Below are positions 49,069 to 61,125 of a stretch of 64,000 bases of DNA, piece by piece (position 1 is the first letter of the stretch; every line of letters starts with the position of its first letter). This stretch comes from Coptis chinensis. Its lineage: Eukaryota > Streptophyta > Magnoliopsida > Ranunculales > Ranunculaceae. Where the stretch lies: the NCBI GenBank assembly GCA_015680905.1, contig CM027381.1, positions 61,260,501 through 61,324,500 on the forward strand, in the 5' to 3' direction. Below the pieces are notes generated by a model that saw nothing but the letters and a program-made list of their open reading frames with translations, did not search any database and had not been told where the DNA came from. The position numbers and the translations under genes are program-made.

Positions 49069-50468
49069 TGATAAACATAAAAATGATAGTTTACTTATGA
49101 AATGAACGATAAAACTCAAAACATAAGTAAAACTAAACGAAATTACGTGCCTAGTTTTATCAAAGAATAGTTTTACCAATAACTAAAGCTCGCGAGAACT
49201 CTAAACGCTAGTAAAACTAGAACTGAACTATTTTTGTGTATCTAATTTATCAAAGTTTTCTACTCTCAATCAAATTAAGATATAGTGGAGTAGGAAGTTC
49301 GTTCCACTCCTAGTTCTTTAGCATGTGATGGTTTCGTGTCAACTAATCAATCATAAGTCTAGTGAGAGATTTAAGAGGGGAATTCTATACTACGAGGTGA
49401 ATTCAATTAACAAGTTACGAATAATGAAATGATAGAATGCTAAGGGTTTGAATCTAGATAAAGAATTAAAGGGAATTGAATCCACCTTAACTCGACTTAA
49501 TCCTACTAACAAAGACTCGTCGTGATCCAAATTGAATGCTTTGCATATCAAAATAGTAATTCTAATCCCTAATTATACATGGCATTTCTACCAATTCATA
49601 ACTAGCATGTGAGCGATTAAACCCATTCTCATGGTGATTTAATCATTTCTAGAGTGGAATAACTATCACGATGATTTCTAAGTTTAACAAATATCAAGCT
49701 TCATCAAGGCTTCTTCACCCCCTCTAATGGAGGTTTAGCCTTGATTCATACAACTATCATTTCCCATTGAATTAAAACTAGACATCATATAAAAATTCTA
49801 TCTTTATGCAATTTGTCTAAACAATAATTGAAATCTTAGGTAATAACTGGGAAATGAATAACAAATAATAAAGGAATTTAGATCTAAACAATTGTAAATA
49901 ACAAAATTGAAATGAACAAGAATCTACTATTTTATTTATCTAATCGATGAAGAACAATGATTTAAGAGTTTAATCTAAAACAAGAATTGAATTGAAACTA
50001 AACTTAATTAAAAACAATTAAAACTAGATCTAGAATTATCTATAGTTTAGGTCCACTTCTGCTCCTCTGATTGGGTCAAGACTTGGACCATTAGAAAGTT
50101 CTTCCCGAGCCGGTCATTTTGACATAAGGTAGACCCAATTCCAAGGTCTGAGTCCAAAGATACGGCCTTCGGAAGTTCTGCTGACTTTGTGTGTTGTTTC
50201 TTCCCGCATTGACTTTGACTTCTTAGCTTTTACCGGGCTTTAGAAAGGCTTTGTCTCCTTGAATCTTGGCCTTTATCACAGAACTTCTTAGCAACCAATC
50301 CTTGCTCCTTTATCTCGCCAAAGTAGCACATTTCTGCACATAATTTACTTTACTGCCTGAAATACATAAAAAACACGTAATCAGTGTTAACTCTTATTTA
50401 TAACTCACATAATTGGTCTAAAAGTATGATTATTAAGGGGTTAAAACTACAGTTTTGGGCTCTTATCA
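49069..50468 (-). repeat. 5' LTR of element B
   Basis: TGATAAACATAAAAATG ... GGGCTCTTATCA, 1400 bases, aligned over most of its length with 34618-36150. Followed by the target duplicate TCTAC. Confidence 0.95.
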
Positions 50469-50473
50469 TCTAC

Positions 50474-50831
50474 CACGACCCTTGTGCAAGTGCATCCCTT
50501 TGCTCTCGGTACTTAAAGCCAAACCCGATGTCAAGGCTCCATCCAAACTTCTTCAATTTTCCTCCGTTAGTATCATACTAACAACATCATCGAATTTCGA
50601 CTTATTCATTCCCGCAGAGCCACTAATAGCCGCGACCAAACGAAAGACCAATTGGAGTCGGTTGATATTACAATTGGAGGCATTTTTCCTATTATCGCCA
50701 ACGCTCTCAATTCATCACTAAATGTAATCTCAACTGACTACAATTGGTCTTTCGTTTGGTTGAATTCATTTAAGTGGTCCTTGAAGGAATCATTCTCCGA
50801 CATTTTCATGGAGAAGAGCTTGGTAAGCAAA
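50474..50831 (-). pseudogene. Copia D gag, second segment
   Basis: Minus-strand text KLFSMKMSENDSF, DHLNEFNQ and VEITFSDELRA near 50740-50825, the central gag block of copia elements, lying between elements C and B. Decayed, with a short repeated phrase (ATTGGAGTCGGTTGATATTA / TCAACTGACTACAATTGGTC type) nearby. Confidence 0.8.
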
Positions 50832-50836
50832 TAGAC

Positions 50837-52475
50837 TTATAATAAGACTTTTTAGGTTTGTTATTTTTGAGTCCAAAGTTTGTAAAACGTCCGACTAGTC
50901 AAGTTACCTTACTTACATGGGTTGGTAGCATAAATCGAGTAAGGGATTGTCCAAACCTTAGTACTAGGCAAAGTTCAAAACTAAATTTACAGCTTCAAGG
51001 GAATTAGGAGTAGGGTTTTAGGTTATTTCTTATGTTGCTAAAAATATTCTCAATTAAAACTTGGAATGGAAGTTAACGTAAAACTACAAAGATTAATTTC
51101 TTAGTAAACTAGATAGAGAGAGAGATACAAGAAGAGAGTTAATCCTAATCATGCAAGATCAGTTACAAACTTTTAGAGCACCTTATCACTGTATCTCTAA
51201 TCCGTCCCGAGTTCATAGACAAACCTAAAACGGCATCGAGTATCGATCCCTAGTAAGATGTACTCATCTCTGAGTTCGTCTCAGTAGCATGAGGAGTTGA
51301 ATTAACATTCCATCTCTGGAATATCACTTCAACTCCTAGTTTAATTATACACCGGCTAGCTGGGCAAACTAGAAGGCTAATGGCTACCATAGGATCTCGC
51401 ATGAGACTTGACCTAGTGTTAACTGGGTCTCGCACGAGACTGATCTGGAGTATCAGCACTCCAAACTTGATCAGACTCAGTCATTTTAGGACCGGATGTA
51501 TAATCAAAACCTATTTTCCTAAGTAGTGATTCTGGACTACTAAAATGTAGCCTGATCCTCACATGAGCACCATTAACCCTCCCAAGGGGAGGGTTTTAGC
51601 TCATAATCCTTGGATGGATTTGATTTTTCATGTATGAAATGAAAAAGTAAAAAGAAGTAAAGTAAGAATTAGAAATTTAACTTGAAGAAAATAGATTTTA
51701 TTAGAAGTTCAAGACCTCCTGTATCAACCAAATACAAAAGCTTCAAATAGAAGAAAATACCATGCAATAAAGTAAATAGCAAAAATGGAATGTAAGAATG
51801 AATGCTCCTTTCTCCAACATCCCAAAAGATATATCCCCCTCCTCTCATGTGAAGCGTTCCCACCTTTTATTACAAGCTTATCTTTTCCACCAAACCATGC
51901 CAAAAGTTAGCACACCTTTCCTACCCACAAGTCTAGTCAAGCATTTATTGTTTTGTCTTGTCTTTTCTTACAAGGTGTCACAAAAGTGTCCATAACTTGC
52001 CACTTGTCCATACGAGATGACTCATCACTTCTTGTAGGCCCACAGAGTGGGTCCACATGCTGTGTCCAGTGGCGGCTCGGGATGTTTGCATTTTTAAATT
52101 TTTTGTCTTTGCGTAGAACTCATCGCCCTGGTTGTTCTGGCATTTCACTTGCCGAAATCGGAGTCCAAGTTTGAAAGATATGAACTTCGGAAGTTTGCTG
52201 CTTCTTTACACGTGATCCCATTCTGCACTGGTTCTGTCGTGTTGGAATTTTTGGCTTTAGTCCGGCTTTATTAGGCTTCACTGGGGCTGAGTGGGAAGAC
52301 TTCAAGTATGCACATTATTCCCGTGCTTTGATGCAGGTTTTATCATCATATTCATGTTAACTGTGAAAACCTGCAAAAGTACAAAAATATAATTATTTTA
52401 TAATTATTAAACACATAATTAGCCAAAATGCTATGTCACTACGGGGTTTAGTATTACAGTTTTGGGTGTTTATCA
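50837..52475 (-). repeat. 3' LTR of element C
   Basis: About 1639 bases, ending GGGTGTTTATCA before the purine tract. Contains two 12-base near-palindromes TCTCGCATGAGA (51395) and TCTCGCACGAGA (51428). Confidence 0.93.
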
Positions 52476-53239
52476 CACCACCCCCAAACAGCACTTTGCT
52501 TATCGTCAAGCAAAGAAGAGACATTAAAACGATAAGTGGCCAAAAATGTGTTAGTAAGAATTCCCTAGTGGACGAGTTATAGCCTTGTGAGAGTTTTCCA
52601 GAGAAGATACTCACAAACTTCATCTATACTACAATGACTCAGTAACAAAGCCTTATTCCCTTAATTAATCTTAGATATCTATACATCTCACTAGCGGGGG
52701 AAACGAGAATTAATTCCTTTGAAATTCAAGTTAATATACATACAATAATGAAAACATCTACATATAAGCATGCATGCAGTGATTTTTACAATGAAATGTA
52801 TGAGCAGGGCCGTTTCTGGATCCTTTAGATAGTGTCCTTAAGTAGGTTCTCACAGGTATGTGTCGAAACACAAAATCTCTCATATTTTTCCACTCAAGTT
52901 TTGCTAACTCCAATATGTAATGGGCACACGTTTCCTCACGTACTCAATGACAGTCAGAGGAGCCGAGGTCGAGAAATCACATCTACTACTTATTATCACA
53001 CCATCCTACTCCTAATTGAGCTAGAGGTCTTTATTAGGTGTTATGGGGCTTAGGTGGTAGTGCAGAAAAAAATGTAATGGAAAATTCAAAAATGATAAGT
53101 ATGAGAGAATAAGGTCTTCGAGATATTTATACTAGAGAAATCCTTATTTTCTTTCCTGCTTCTAACATGAGTTTCCATACTAAGCTCTTTTAAACTTTTT
53201 TATTCCCTTTTAATTTGATTTTGGGGAAAGTTCTAACTT

Positions 53240-53270
<31 letters not shown>

Positions 53271-53960
53271 GGAAACATATTTCTATTTTTCTTTTTCTTT
53301 TATTTCTAAAGCAAGTAACTGATTTTGATTTGTGACAAGTTTTTCTCTTCATTTTTCTACTCTTCATACTATTTCTCATACTCATCATTCAGGTGGGTTT
53401 ATTTTATTAGGGTTAATAGATGGGTAAGGAATTTTTAGTGAAATAGAAAGATTTAATGAAAGGTTCAGTGGGGCGACTAGTGGTAAATTTTATATATATG
53501 AATTTTTGGCTATATATATATATATATCGATCCAAAGAAGGCCTAAATTCTCGCGTAGGATTTAGGTAAAAATCAAGTAAGTAGACGCGTGATTTTCTCT
53601 ATTCGGAAAAGCAACTCCTCTGTGTCATTACTCATATATCACACATGTTAAGGCTTTTTGGTTAGATTCTCACAGGATATGAAAATTAAGTTGTCTAACC
53701 GTGGGTCCCATAAACTTACTGCTATGTACATTTAATGACAGTCAGTACATGAATGCTCATGAAAAGATGTAAAAACTATTGTATACATATTAACTTAAGT
53801 TTCTAAGAACAAATCCTAATTTTAATGCTAGGGTGAGATTTCTAGATATTTTTCATCACAGAAAAGGAAACGAAACTTTGTCACTAAATACACTTATTTA
53901 GACAGAAAATAAAGCTATATACAACCTAGAAGTGCTTAATTTTTTTTGCGAAAGGTTCTA
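52476..53960 (-). other. Purine tract, hairpin and conserved non-coding block of element C
   Basis: Purine tract (minus strand TGTTTGGGGGTGGTG), then hairpin CTTTGCTT...AAGCAAAG (52494-52515), then about 1.4 kb of non-coding sequence paralleling 36189-37720 of B. It ends at a second purine-tract-like site, ACCACCCCCAAACA (53961-53974). A long T run lies at about 53246-53271. Confidence 0.75.
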
Positions 53961-54199
53961 ACCACCCCCAAACATTAGGACGTTGTGTCCTCAAAGTGTT
54001 AAGAGGAAGAAAGAATATACCTAAGAGGCTTGAGCAAAAATAGAGCTGATATCTGCAACAGAAAATTATGCTTACACAAAATATAATATACAAAAACAAA
54101 AGGGAAAGGGAAAGGCCGGGCACATCAAGAACTAAAATAACAAATATGTACATCAACTTACACTACCTAATTAAGAATTAGGGGTATGTCCATTCTAAC

Positions 54200-55131
54200 T
54201 TCATCACTATTGAAGTGTCATTCTTTGGCGACATGCCAGTTTATCATGGCCTACCAAACTTTGCTCCACTTTCTCTTTTTAGAAGTGTCCAAATGAGTTA
54301 TCATGTCTTTGTCCTGGGGAAGCAACGAACGTACTTCAAGTACCTTGAAAAGCGCCGACGCCAGAACCAAAATCTCAAAGAATGAATTATCCTGTTCACC
54401 AAACACATAGAATCTACTCGAACCCAGTCATGAAAAGTGGCAGAAAACTATGGGAAGAATGCCCTCATTATCCGGTATGCGGTAACGGGAAAGGGGATAT
54501 AATGGTGTCGAAAATCAAGAGCCCTTTTCAGGTTCTCAATTAAGAGGTTCGTGATGTGGAAGAAGGTGTGCTGCTGAGCGAGAGCATGGAAAGTCTTGCA
54601 AGGTGATTCGGTGGTAGTAGAAAAATGTCAATCCCCCATGATGTTCATATGGATAAATAGCATGGTAGTCCCGACATTCATTGTTATACTTGCTAGGGGA
54701 ATTGTTTTGTCCGGCCATCGGCCAACTTCCTCACGTTCAACAAATCGGGTGAGGCCATCGCCGTAGAGGCTGGCGAAATCTTCCCAAAAGTATTGATTAA
54801 AGGAGTTCTATATGATGTATTGAATTAGGGGTGGGCTTGTGATAAGGAAGGTCCAAAGTCATAGCAACTGTTGGCTCGTGAAAGATATGTCTGGTGTTAC
54901 CCATACGGATTGCGAATCCATTCAAAAACAAACCACGTGCACCATTAAATATTGTTGTATCCTCTGTATGATCATAAAAATAAGCCGCTAAACGTGGAGA
55001 GTATGTCTGCTCAGGTTGCAGAACGAGGGAGGACCAACCGGCTTGGGTGATAAGGTCTTTAAAATGAAGTCCATACAAAGAAGAATCCAACATAGCCTGG
55101 AAGGATTGTTCAGGGATGATCTGAGGTTCCA
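54200..55131 (-). pseudogene. Extra ORF, type II, of element C
   Basis: Starts MEPQIIPEQSFQAMLDSSLY (55131), then WSSLVLQPEQTYSPRLAAYF and FLNGFAIRMGNTRHIFHEPT. Downstream fragments parallel B's type II ORF: TMNVGTTMLFIHMNIMG near 54660 and LKRALDF near 54510. Function unknown; fossil. Confidence 0.65.
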
Positions 55132-55359
55132 TTATTAAAGATGTTGATAGGAAGGCAGGAAATGGATGAAAGAAGACGTGTGATGAAAGACACCACCTGT
55201 AGACAAAGGTAAACCAATTTTTAGAATTTGATGGAAATAACTGAATAAAAACAAATGACATTGATTACAACAGGAAAAATGCACTACACGTAATTAAGGT
55301 TACTAAAGAAAAAATAGAAAATGACAAAGAATGGAAATTTGAATGGAAATTTGTGAAAT

Positions 55360-56433
55360 TTAATTTGGGCCATGGCCCGGGTAACGGTGAGGATCCTTAG
55401 GTGGGAGAAATCCATTTATAAGATTCTTGATGAAGTCAATCCGTGTAACACCCCATTGCAATAGGGCACTCTGTGTCTGGTAAATCTCATATTGGTTCTC
55501 CATTATGAGATTGTGATTTGCCAAGAACTGGTTGTGGTTGTGCAAGAATTGTGGTTGTTCCTCATTGTGCATTGTTTGAAGATCGTGAAACCTAAGAAGA
55601 TTGGTGATGATGATGTTCTGATGTGTGTATAATGTCATTAGTCCTTGGTGAATTAAATGAAGGCCTTCCATAGGATTAAATATGTTATGTATTGCATTGT
55701 CAGCGAAGATGTTGACAGAGGAATAAGCTTCGCTGGTTTCTGCACCGGCATGGTTCTTTGCAACGTCGGGAGTCCAAAAACCATTCATATAGACGGAGTG
55801 AATGGTAGTAGGAGCAGTAATAGGAAAACCCCAACGCACCATGATAAGTGTCACAATGGGTGGCAAAGGAGCTAACTTTTTCTTGGCACGTGCGATCGCG
55901 TTCCAGAGAAATTAAATTATGCAAAAATTATTGTTTTTAGTCTGCAGGACCCAGAGTAGATAGAGGAGGGGTTTGGTTATTTCGAAAGTCTTAGATGTGC
56001 CGAGCACATTATGGGCTAGCCATTGGATCACAGCTAATTGGTTCTTTTGCAAGGATCGCTGATAAACAATGCGGTTTTTCCGATTGTATTCGCCGTAAAT
56101 GATAGTTGCAAACATTAGATGCCTCATATTGTCGAATGGTGAATCCTGAAGGTGTACCCCTAAGGTTCGTTATGGGAATTTGAAGGACCTCGAAGATGAT
56201 TTCCGAAGTCAATTCGCGCTCGCATCTGTTTGCACGGACAAAAAATTGCCCATTTTGGAAATAATTGTGTGTATAGAAATGCAGAACAAGTCTCTGGAAT
56301 AAACTGCCTCATTATGATGTAATAGAGGAAACCATCCACAACGTAAAATTTCAGTGTCAAAATATGGTTGAAATAGACCGCTCTGAAAATTTTCCATAAA
56401 GTTTTGCTCGGGCACGAAAATTCGAGTGAGGGC
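55360..56433 (-). pseudogene. Extra ORF, type I copy b, of element C
   Basis: Starts MALTRIFVPEQNFMENFQSG (56433). Later pieces include IIYGEYNRKNRIVYQRSLQK with NQLAVIQWLAHNVLGTSK (near 56010-56120) and a long open part (55360-55866) with LPPIVTLIMVRWGFPI, FNPMEGLHLIHQGLMTLYTH and a His/Asn/Gln-rich helical tail ending DPHRYPGHGPN. Paralogous to the next ORF upstream on the minus strand (57500-58620). Confidence 0.65.
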
Positions 56434-57499
56434 CATTGAAGATGGAAGGAATGGAGTGGTAAAGATAATTGAGTGAAAAAAAGAAGACTGGATTTGAGAG
56501 GTGTTTAGCCTAGCTATAAATAGGCACCAATCCAAAAGTTTAGAAAATACGGATCAAGGTGTCACAAAGTAGTTAGACCACATGTATCTTCTAAAATAAT
56601 TCTATTAAGGTGCTTGCCCAAAAGATCGTTTAAAGCTAGTCAAATCCCTGAGACTGTGAGTCAGACGTGGGAAGAGATATAATATACGAGAGAATATTTC
56701 ATAGGGTAGTTTGACCAACTTGTATATTCATAAATTAATTAAACAAGGCACAAAAGTTGATGTAGTGTGGAGGGAAAGAATAGGGCATGCGACTACAAGG
56801 AGTGGCACTCTACCTAATCTTATTTTTTTAACAAGATCTCTAGACGTAGCATAACTAGAAGAACAAGTAATACAAATATGTAGATAGGATCTTACATTTA
56901 GTTGTAACAACGTACAGGGATATGAAAACACACCATAATGACAATGGAAAAAATACAGATCTAGATAATAGATATGACTATATGCCACATCAACAACATT
57001 ACGATAATAAAACTAACGAGCATGAAAACGTAAGTAGCATATTCAATTTGTTGTGCTAGAACTTTTCTAGTGCATCCATGAAGCTAAAGATTGGTAAGAA
57101 CTTAAAAAACGTAATTGGAATTAAAGAAAAAGTGTAGAGGGGAGAAGATGAAAGGAGTGAATGCATGTGAAGGATGTGGTGAACTTTCTATTTATAGAAA
57201 GGAAATGAAGCCTATTTTTTACCGTTGTGGTGGCAGTTTTATGACCGTTTTCTGATCGTTGTAGATCGTTAGTTGACAGTAAAACTTTCCATTATGTGTG
57301 ACGTCAACTGTTATATATATATATATATATTTTAGAATAGATATTGGAGATATATAATAACTACTATAATACTTGACAAAGCAGACTATTATGGAAAATG
57401 TAGAAAATATAAGACATACGTAGGTAGAAAATTAAAATGGAAACACGTAAATAAAATATCTGACATAAATAAAATACAAGTCTAGGAAAATAAAACGTC
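56434..57499 (-). other. Non-coding spacer between extra ORFs of element C
   Basis: No coding text recognised. A (TA)n run lies at 57309-57330. A second short promoter-like AT-rich stretch precedes copy b. Confidence 0.4.
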
Positions 57500-58620
57500 T
57501 ACTGGGAAACCTCAGGGGTTACCGAGGAAGAACCATGATTCCTGCGATGACGTGCAGGACGAGCTCCCATGGAGACTAACTGCTCCAGGATATCGCCTAG
57601 AGTATGCATCACCTGGGCTTGAAACTGGTGCTGGTTTGCCATGAGCAGTCGCTAGAACTGGTTCTGGCGAGTACTTAGCTGATCCTGAAATGCATCCATG
57701 GAAGAGCGCATTTCTTGCTGAAATTTGCCCATGGTACTAGTCAGTGAATCATGGCGAGTGCGCATATCTTCCCTAAATTCGCCCATGTAATGTTCCATCG
57801 ATACTTGGCAAGTATACATGTCTCACATGCCACTGTTCATAGTGCATAGGGCATTTATAGGACGGCTCATGTGGCTCATAGCAGCCTCATCAAAGAAAGG
57901 TGGAGGGGATAGGGTAGGTGGAGTCACGTTATCGTGTTCCGTTGTCATGCGTGCTGTGGGTTCCCATGGGAACTATACACACTTCTTGAAAACATGCATA
58001 TTCTCATATTACAGTATAAGAACTAAAGGTGTAGTAGACAAGAAACCCAAATTTATCATAACTTGGGTGACAAGAACAGCAAGAGGAGCTGACTTGAGTG
58101 TGGCATGAGTAATGATGTCGAATAGAAAGGTCACAATGCAGAAGTTTCCCTTTCGCTCCTGGAGGACCCAGAGTAGGTGGAGAATTAATATCAGATGGCT
58201 TAGAGGTGTCAATGACATTCTGACCTAGCCATTGAGTTACAACAAGTTGGTTTCGATGTAGAGAACGTTGATAAGCGCATTTCCCATCAAGATTATAATC
58301 ACCCTCGATTAGTGTGTCGAGCATGAGGTCATAAGTCTGTGGATACACGGACTGCTACTGAGTTAGCACATAGCCCACCAGAGGTATGCCAGTAATCCTA
58401 GAGATCAAGGCGGGTGTGACTTGGTGGGGCACGTCATCGATGGTGACCCAAAAATGGTCGCCATTAAAACCACCATTATTGTAGAACTTCAACTCCAAAT
58501 CCATCGAATAAAGACCTTTATTGGCATACAACAAATACTCCCAACCTCGAGATTGAATTTTAGTATCAAAAAATGGGGAAAACATCCCATTTTAAAAGAG
58601 TGATCCAAAATTCATTTCTA
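57500..58620 (-). pseudogene. Extra ORF, type I copy a, of element C
   Basis: Text near the start: FSPFFDTKIQSRGWEYLLYA, then DDVPHQVTPALISRITGIPL (58355-58585), EGDYNLDGKCAYQRSLHRNQ and LVVTQWLGQNVIDTSKPSD (58010-58320). It ends in a helical, Gln/Met-rich tail near 57520-57800 (MRTRHDSLTSTMGKFQQEM type) and an RRNHGSSS-like end. It matches copy b in order of motifs, showing a tandem duplication inside the element. Confidence 0.65.
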
Positions 58621-59022
58621 CTTAAATTCGCCTATTTCCGGCCATTTAGGGATCTGAGGAAAAGGACGGTGATTGTTTTGAGATGAAAGGAAGAATTTGA
58701 AGTTGGTGGCAGAACAGATTTTGAAACGGGGTTGTGGTGGTCTCATGTGAGACTGGAGTTAAATTGGGGGCTATCTCGTGTGAGACTCGAATGGAGGGGA
58801 GCGTGATCCGGTTTTTGTAGGGGAAGAAATGAAGGAATGTTGACGTGTAATAAGGTGTCTTGGGTTATAAATGGGCTAAGAATCACGAGATTTGGTCGGG
58901 CCCAATTTTTTTCTCAAACCCAAATCAAACCTGAAAAATGTAAATGCGCACACATGATTTATTTAGACTTCAAATTGGATAAATGAGTTGCAAAAATTGG
59001 ACTCTCCGGCAGCGGTGCCATT

Positions 59023-60666
59023 TGATAATCAGACTTTTAGGTTTGTTACTTTTGAGTCCAAAGTTTGTAAAACATCTAACTAGTCAAGTTACATTACTCA
59101 CGTGGGTTGGTAGCATAGATTGAGTAAGGGATCATCCAAACCTTAGGACTAGGCAAAGTTCACAATTGAATTTACAGCTTCAAGGGAATTAGTGAGTAGG
59201 ATTTTAGGTTATTTCTTATGTTGCTAAAAATATTCTCAATTAAAACTTGGAATGCAAGTTAACGTTGAACTACAAAGATTAATTTCTTAGTAAACTAGAT
59301 AGAGAGAGAGATACAAGAAGAGAGTTAATCCTAATCATGCAAGATCAGTTACAAACTTTTAGAGCACCTTATCACTGTATCTCTAATCCGTCCCGAGTTC
59401 ATAGACAAACCCAAAACGGCATCGAGTATCGATCCCTAGTAAGATGTACTCATCTCTGAGTTCATCTCACTAGCATGAGGAGTTGAATTAACATTCCATC
59501 TCTGGAATATCACTTCAACTCCTGGTTTAATTATACACCGGCTAGCTGGGCAAACTAGAAGGCTAATGGCTACCATAGGATCTCGCATGAGACTTGACCT
59601 AGTGTTAACTGGGCCTCGCACGAGACTGATCTGGAGTATCAGCACTCCAAACTTGATCAGACTCAGTCATTTTAGGACCGGATGTATAATCAAAACCTAT
59701 TTTCCTAAGTAGTGATTCTGGACTACTAAAATGCAGCCTGATCCTCACATGAGCATCATTAACCTTCCCCTTGGGAGGGTTTTAGCTCATGGTCTTTGGA
59801 TGGATTTGATGTCTTTCATGTATGAAATGAAAAAGTAAGAAGAAGCAAAGTAAGAACTGGAAATTTAACTTGAAGAAAACAGATTTTATTAGAAGTTCAA
59901 GACCTCCTGTATCAACCTAATACAAAAGCTTCAAATAAAAGAAAATACCATGCACGAAATGTAAACAACAAAAATGGAATGCAAGAATGAATGCCCTTTT
60001 CTCCAACATCCCAAAAGATATATCCCCTCCTCTCACATGAAGCCTTCCCACCTTTTATTACAAGCTTGTCTTTTTTCCACCAAACCATGTCAAAAGTTAG
60101 CACACCTTTCCTACCCACAAGTCTAGTCAAGCATTTATTGTTTTGTCTTGTCTTTTCTTGCAAGGTGTCACAAAAGTGTCCATAACTTGCCATTTGTCCA
60201 TGCGTGATGAATCGTCACTTCTTGTGGGCCTACAAAGTGGGTCCACGTGCTGTGTCCAGTGGTAGCTTGGGATATTGGCATTTTTACAACTTCCTGTCTT
60301 TGCGTAGAACTTGTTGCCCTGGTTGTTTTGGCAGTTCACTTGCCAAAATCGGAATCCAGGTTTGAAAGATATGAGCTTTGGAAGTTTGTTGCTTCTTTGC
60401 ACGTGATCCTATTCTGCACTGGTTCTGTCGTGTTGGAATCTTCGGCTTTAGTCAAGCTTTGTTGGGCTTCACTGGGGCTGAGTGGAAAGACTTCAAGTAT
60501 GCACAGTATTCCCGTGCTTTGATGCAGGTTTTATCATCATATTCATGTTAACTGCGAAAACCTGCAAAAGTACAAAAATATAATTATTTTATGATTATTA
60601 AATACATAATTAACCAAAATGTTATGTCTCTACGAGGTTTAGTATTACAGTTTTGGGTGCTTATAA
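59023..60666 (-). repeat. 5' LTR of element C
   Basis: TGATAATCAGAC ... GGGTGCTTATAA, aligned throughout with 50837-52475. Near-palindromes of the 3' LTR recur at 59581 and 59614; related TCTCATGTGAGA and TCTCGTGTGAGA lie in the leader at 58741 and 58774. Confidence 0.93.
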
Positions 60667-60671
60667 TAGAC

Positions 60672-60986
60672 CGTGTTCACAGCCAAAGGTTGCTCACACA
60701 TGCACGTGAGTTCCTTCATGAGAGATGACACCGTCTTCTCATTCTTAATATTAAAGGCTACCGACTTCGAGAGACTCAATCGGATTGTGGCCAATGCTTT
60801 TTTATCTAGCAAATCCCATTTGTCTTGCGGAATCTCTTCGGGCTTCTCACTTATCAAAGTTTCCATCAAATTCTTTTGATAGAGTATGTCCTCAATTTGC
60901 TTCTTCCAATATCCAAAGTTTATACCATCAAACTTCTCTATCTTGTAGCTTTCTCTATCGGTCATCATGACTTCCACTTGAACCAA
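60672..60986 (-). pseudogene. Copia D gag, N-terminal segment
   Basis: MTDRESYKIEKFDGINFGYW, KKQIEDILYQKNLMETLISE, QDKWDLLDKKALATIRLSLS: the UBN2-like N-terminal gag of copia elements (FDG-NF-W and the A-I-L-L-type block). Cut by element C at 60671. Confidence 0.9.
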
Positions 60987-61111
60987 ACAACGGTGGACAA
61001 TCTCTCTAAAGAATTTCTATAAACACCTAGCTTGCAACACAATTTTGGTGCAATACTAAAGGTGTAGTCTTTTCCTCAAACACCTTGTGTATTATGATTC
61101 AAATAACTTTT

Positions 61112-61123
61112 GCTCTGATACCA
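61112..61123 (-). promoter_or_regulatory. Primer binding site of copia D
   Basis: Plus strand GCTCTGATACCA, the complement of TGGTATCAGAGC, matching the 3' end of initiator tRNA-Met, 2-3 bases from the LTR edge. Confidence 0.92.
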
Positions 61124-61125
61124 CT

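Larger units (their letters stand above)
34618..50468 (-). mobile_element. Athila-like Ty3/gypsy element B, both LTRs present (fossil)
   Basis: Full-length layout on the minus strand: 5' LTR (49069-50468), primer site (49054-49066, TGGCGCCGCTGCC, tRNA-Asp-like), leader, gag, protease, RT, RNaseH, integrase, type I and type II extra ORFs, a 1.8 kb non-coding block, purine tract, 3' LTR (34618-36150). The 5-bp target duplication TCTAC flanks it (34613-34617 and 50469-50473). It sits in copia D gag. Coding parts are broken by roughly a dozen interruptions plus a Helitron insertion in gag. By eye the LTRs differ at about 7 of the first 190 bases and less further in, suggesting an insertion on the order of one to two million years ago if typical plant rates apply. 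Confidence 0.93.
50837..60666 (-). mobile_element. Athila-like element C without gag-pol, both LTRs present (fossil)
   Basis: LTRs 50837-52475 and 59023-60666 (about 1.64 kb each), flanked by TAGAC on both sides (50832-50836 and 60667-60671). Primer-site complement CTCCGGCAGCGGTGCCA (about 59003-59020) and purine tract complement CACCACCCCCAAACA (52476-52490) are in place. The 6.5 kb interior shows three extra ORFs and no gag, protease, RT or integrase text, so the element depended on others for movement. It interrupts copia D gag. LTRs differ by several percent in the first 200 bases by eye and less further in, suggesting it is somewhat older than B. Coding parts are broken in roughly ten places. 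Confidence 0.9.
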
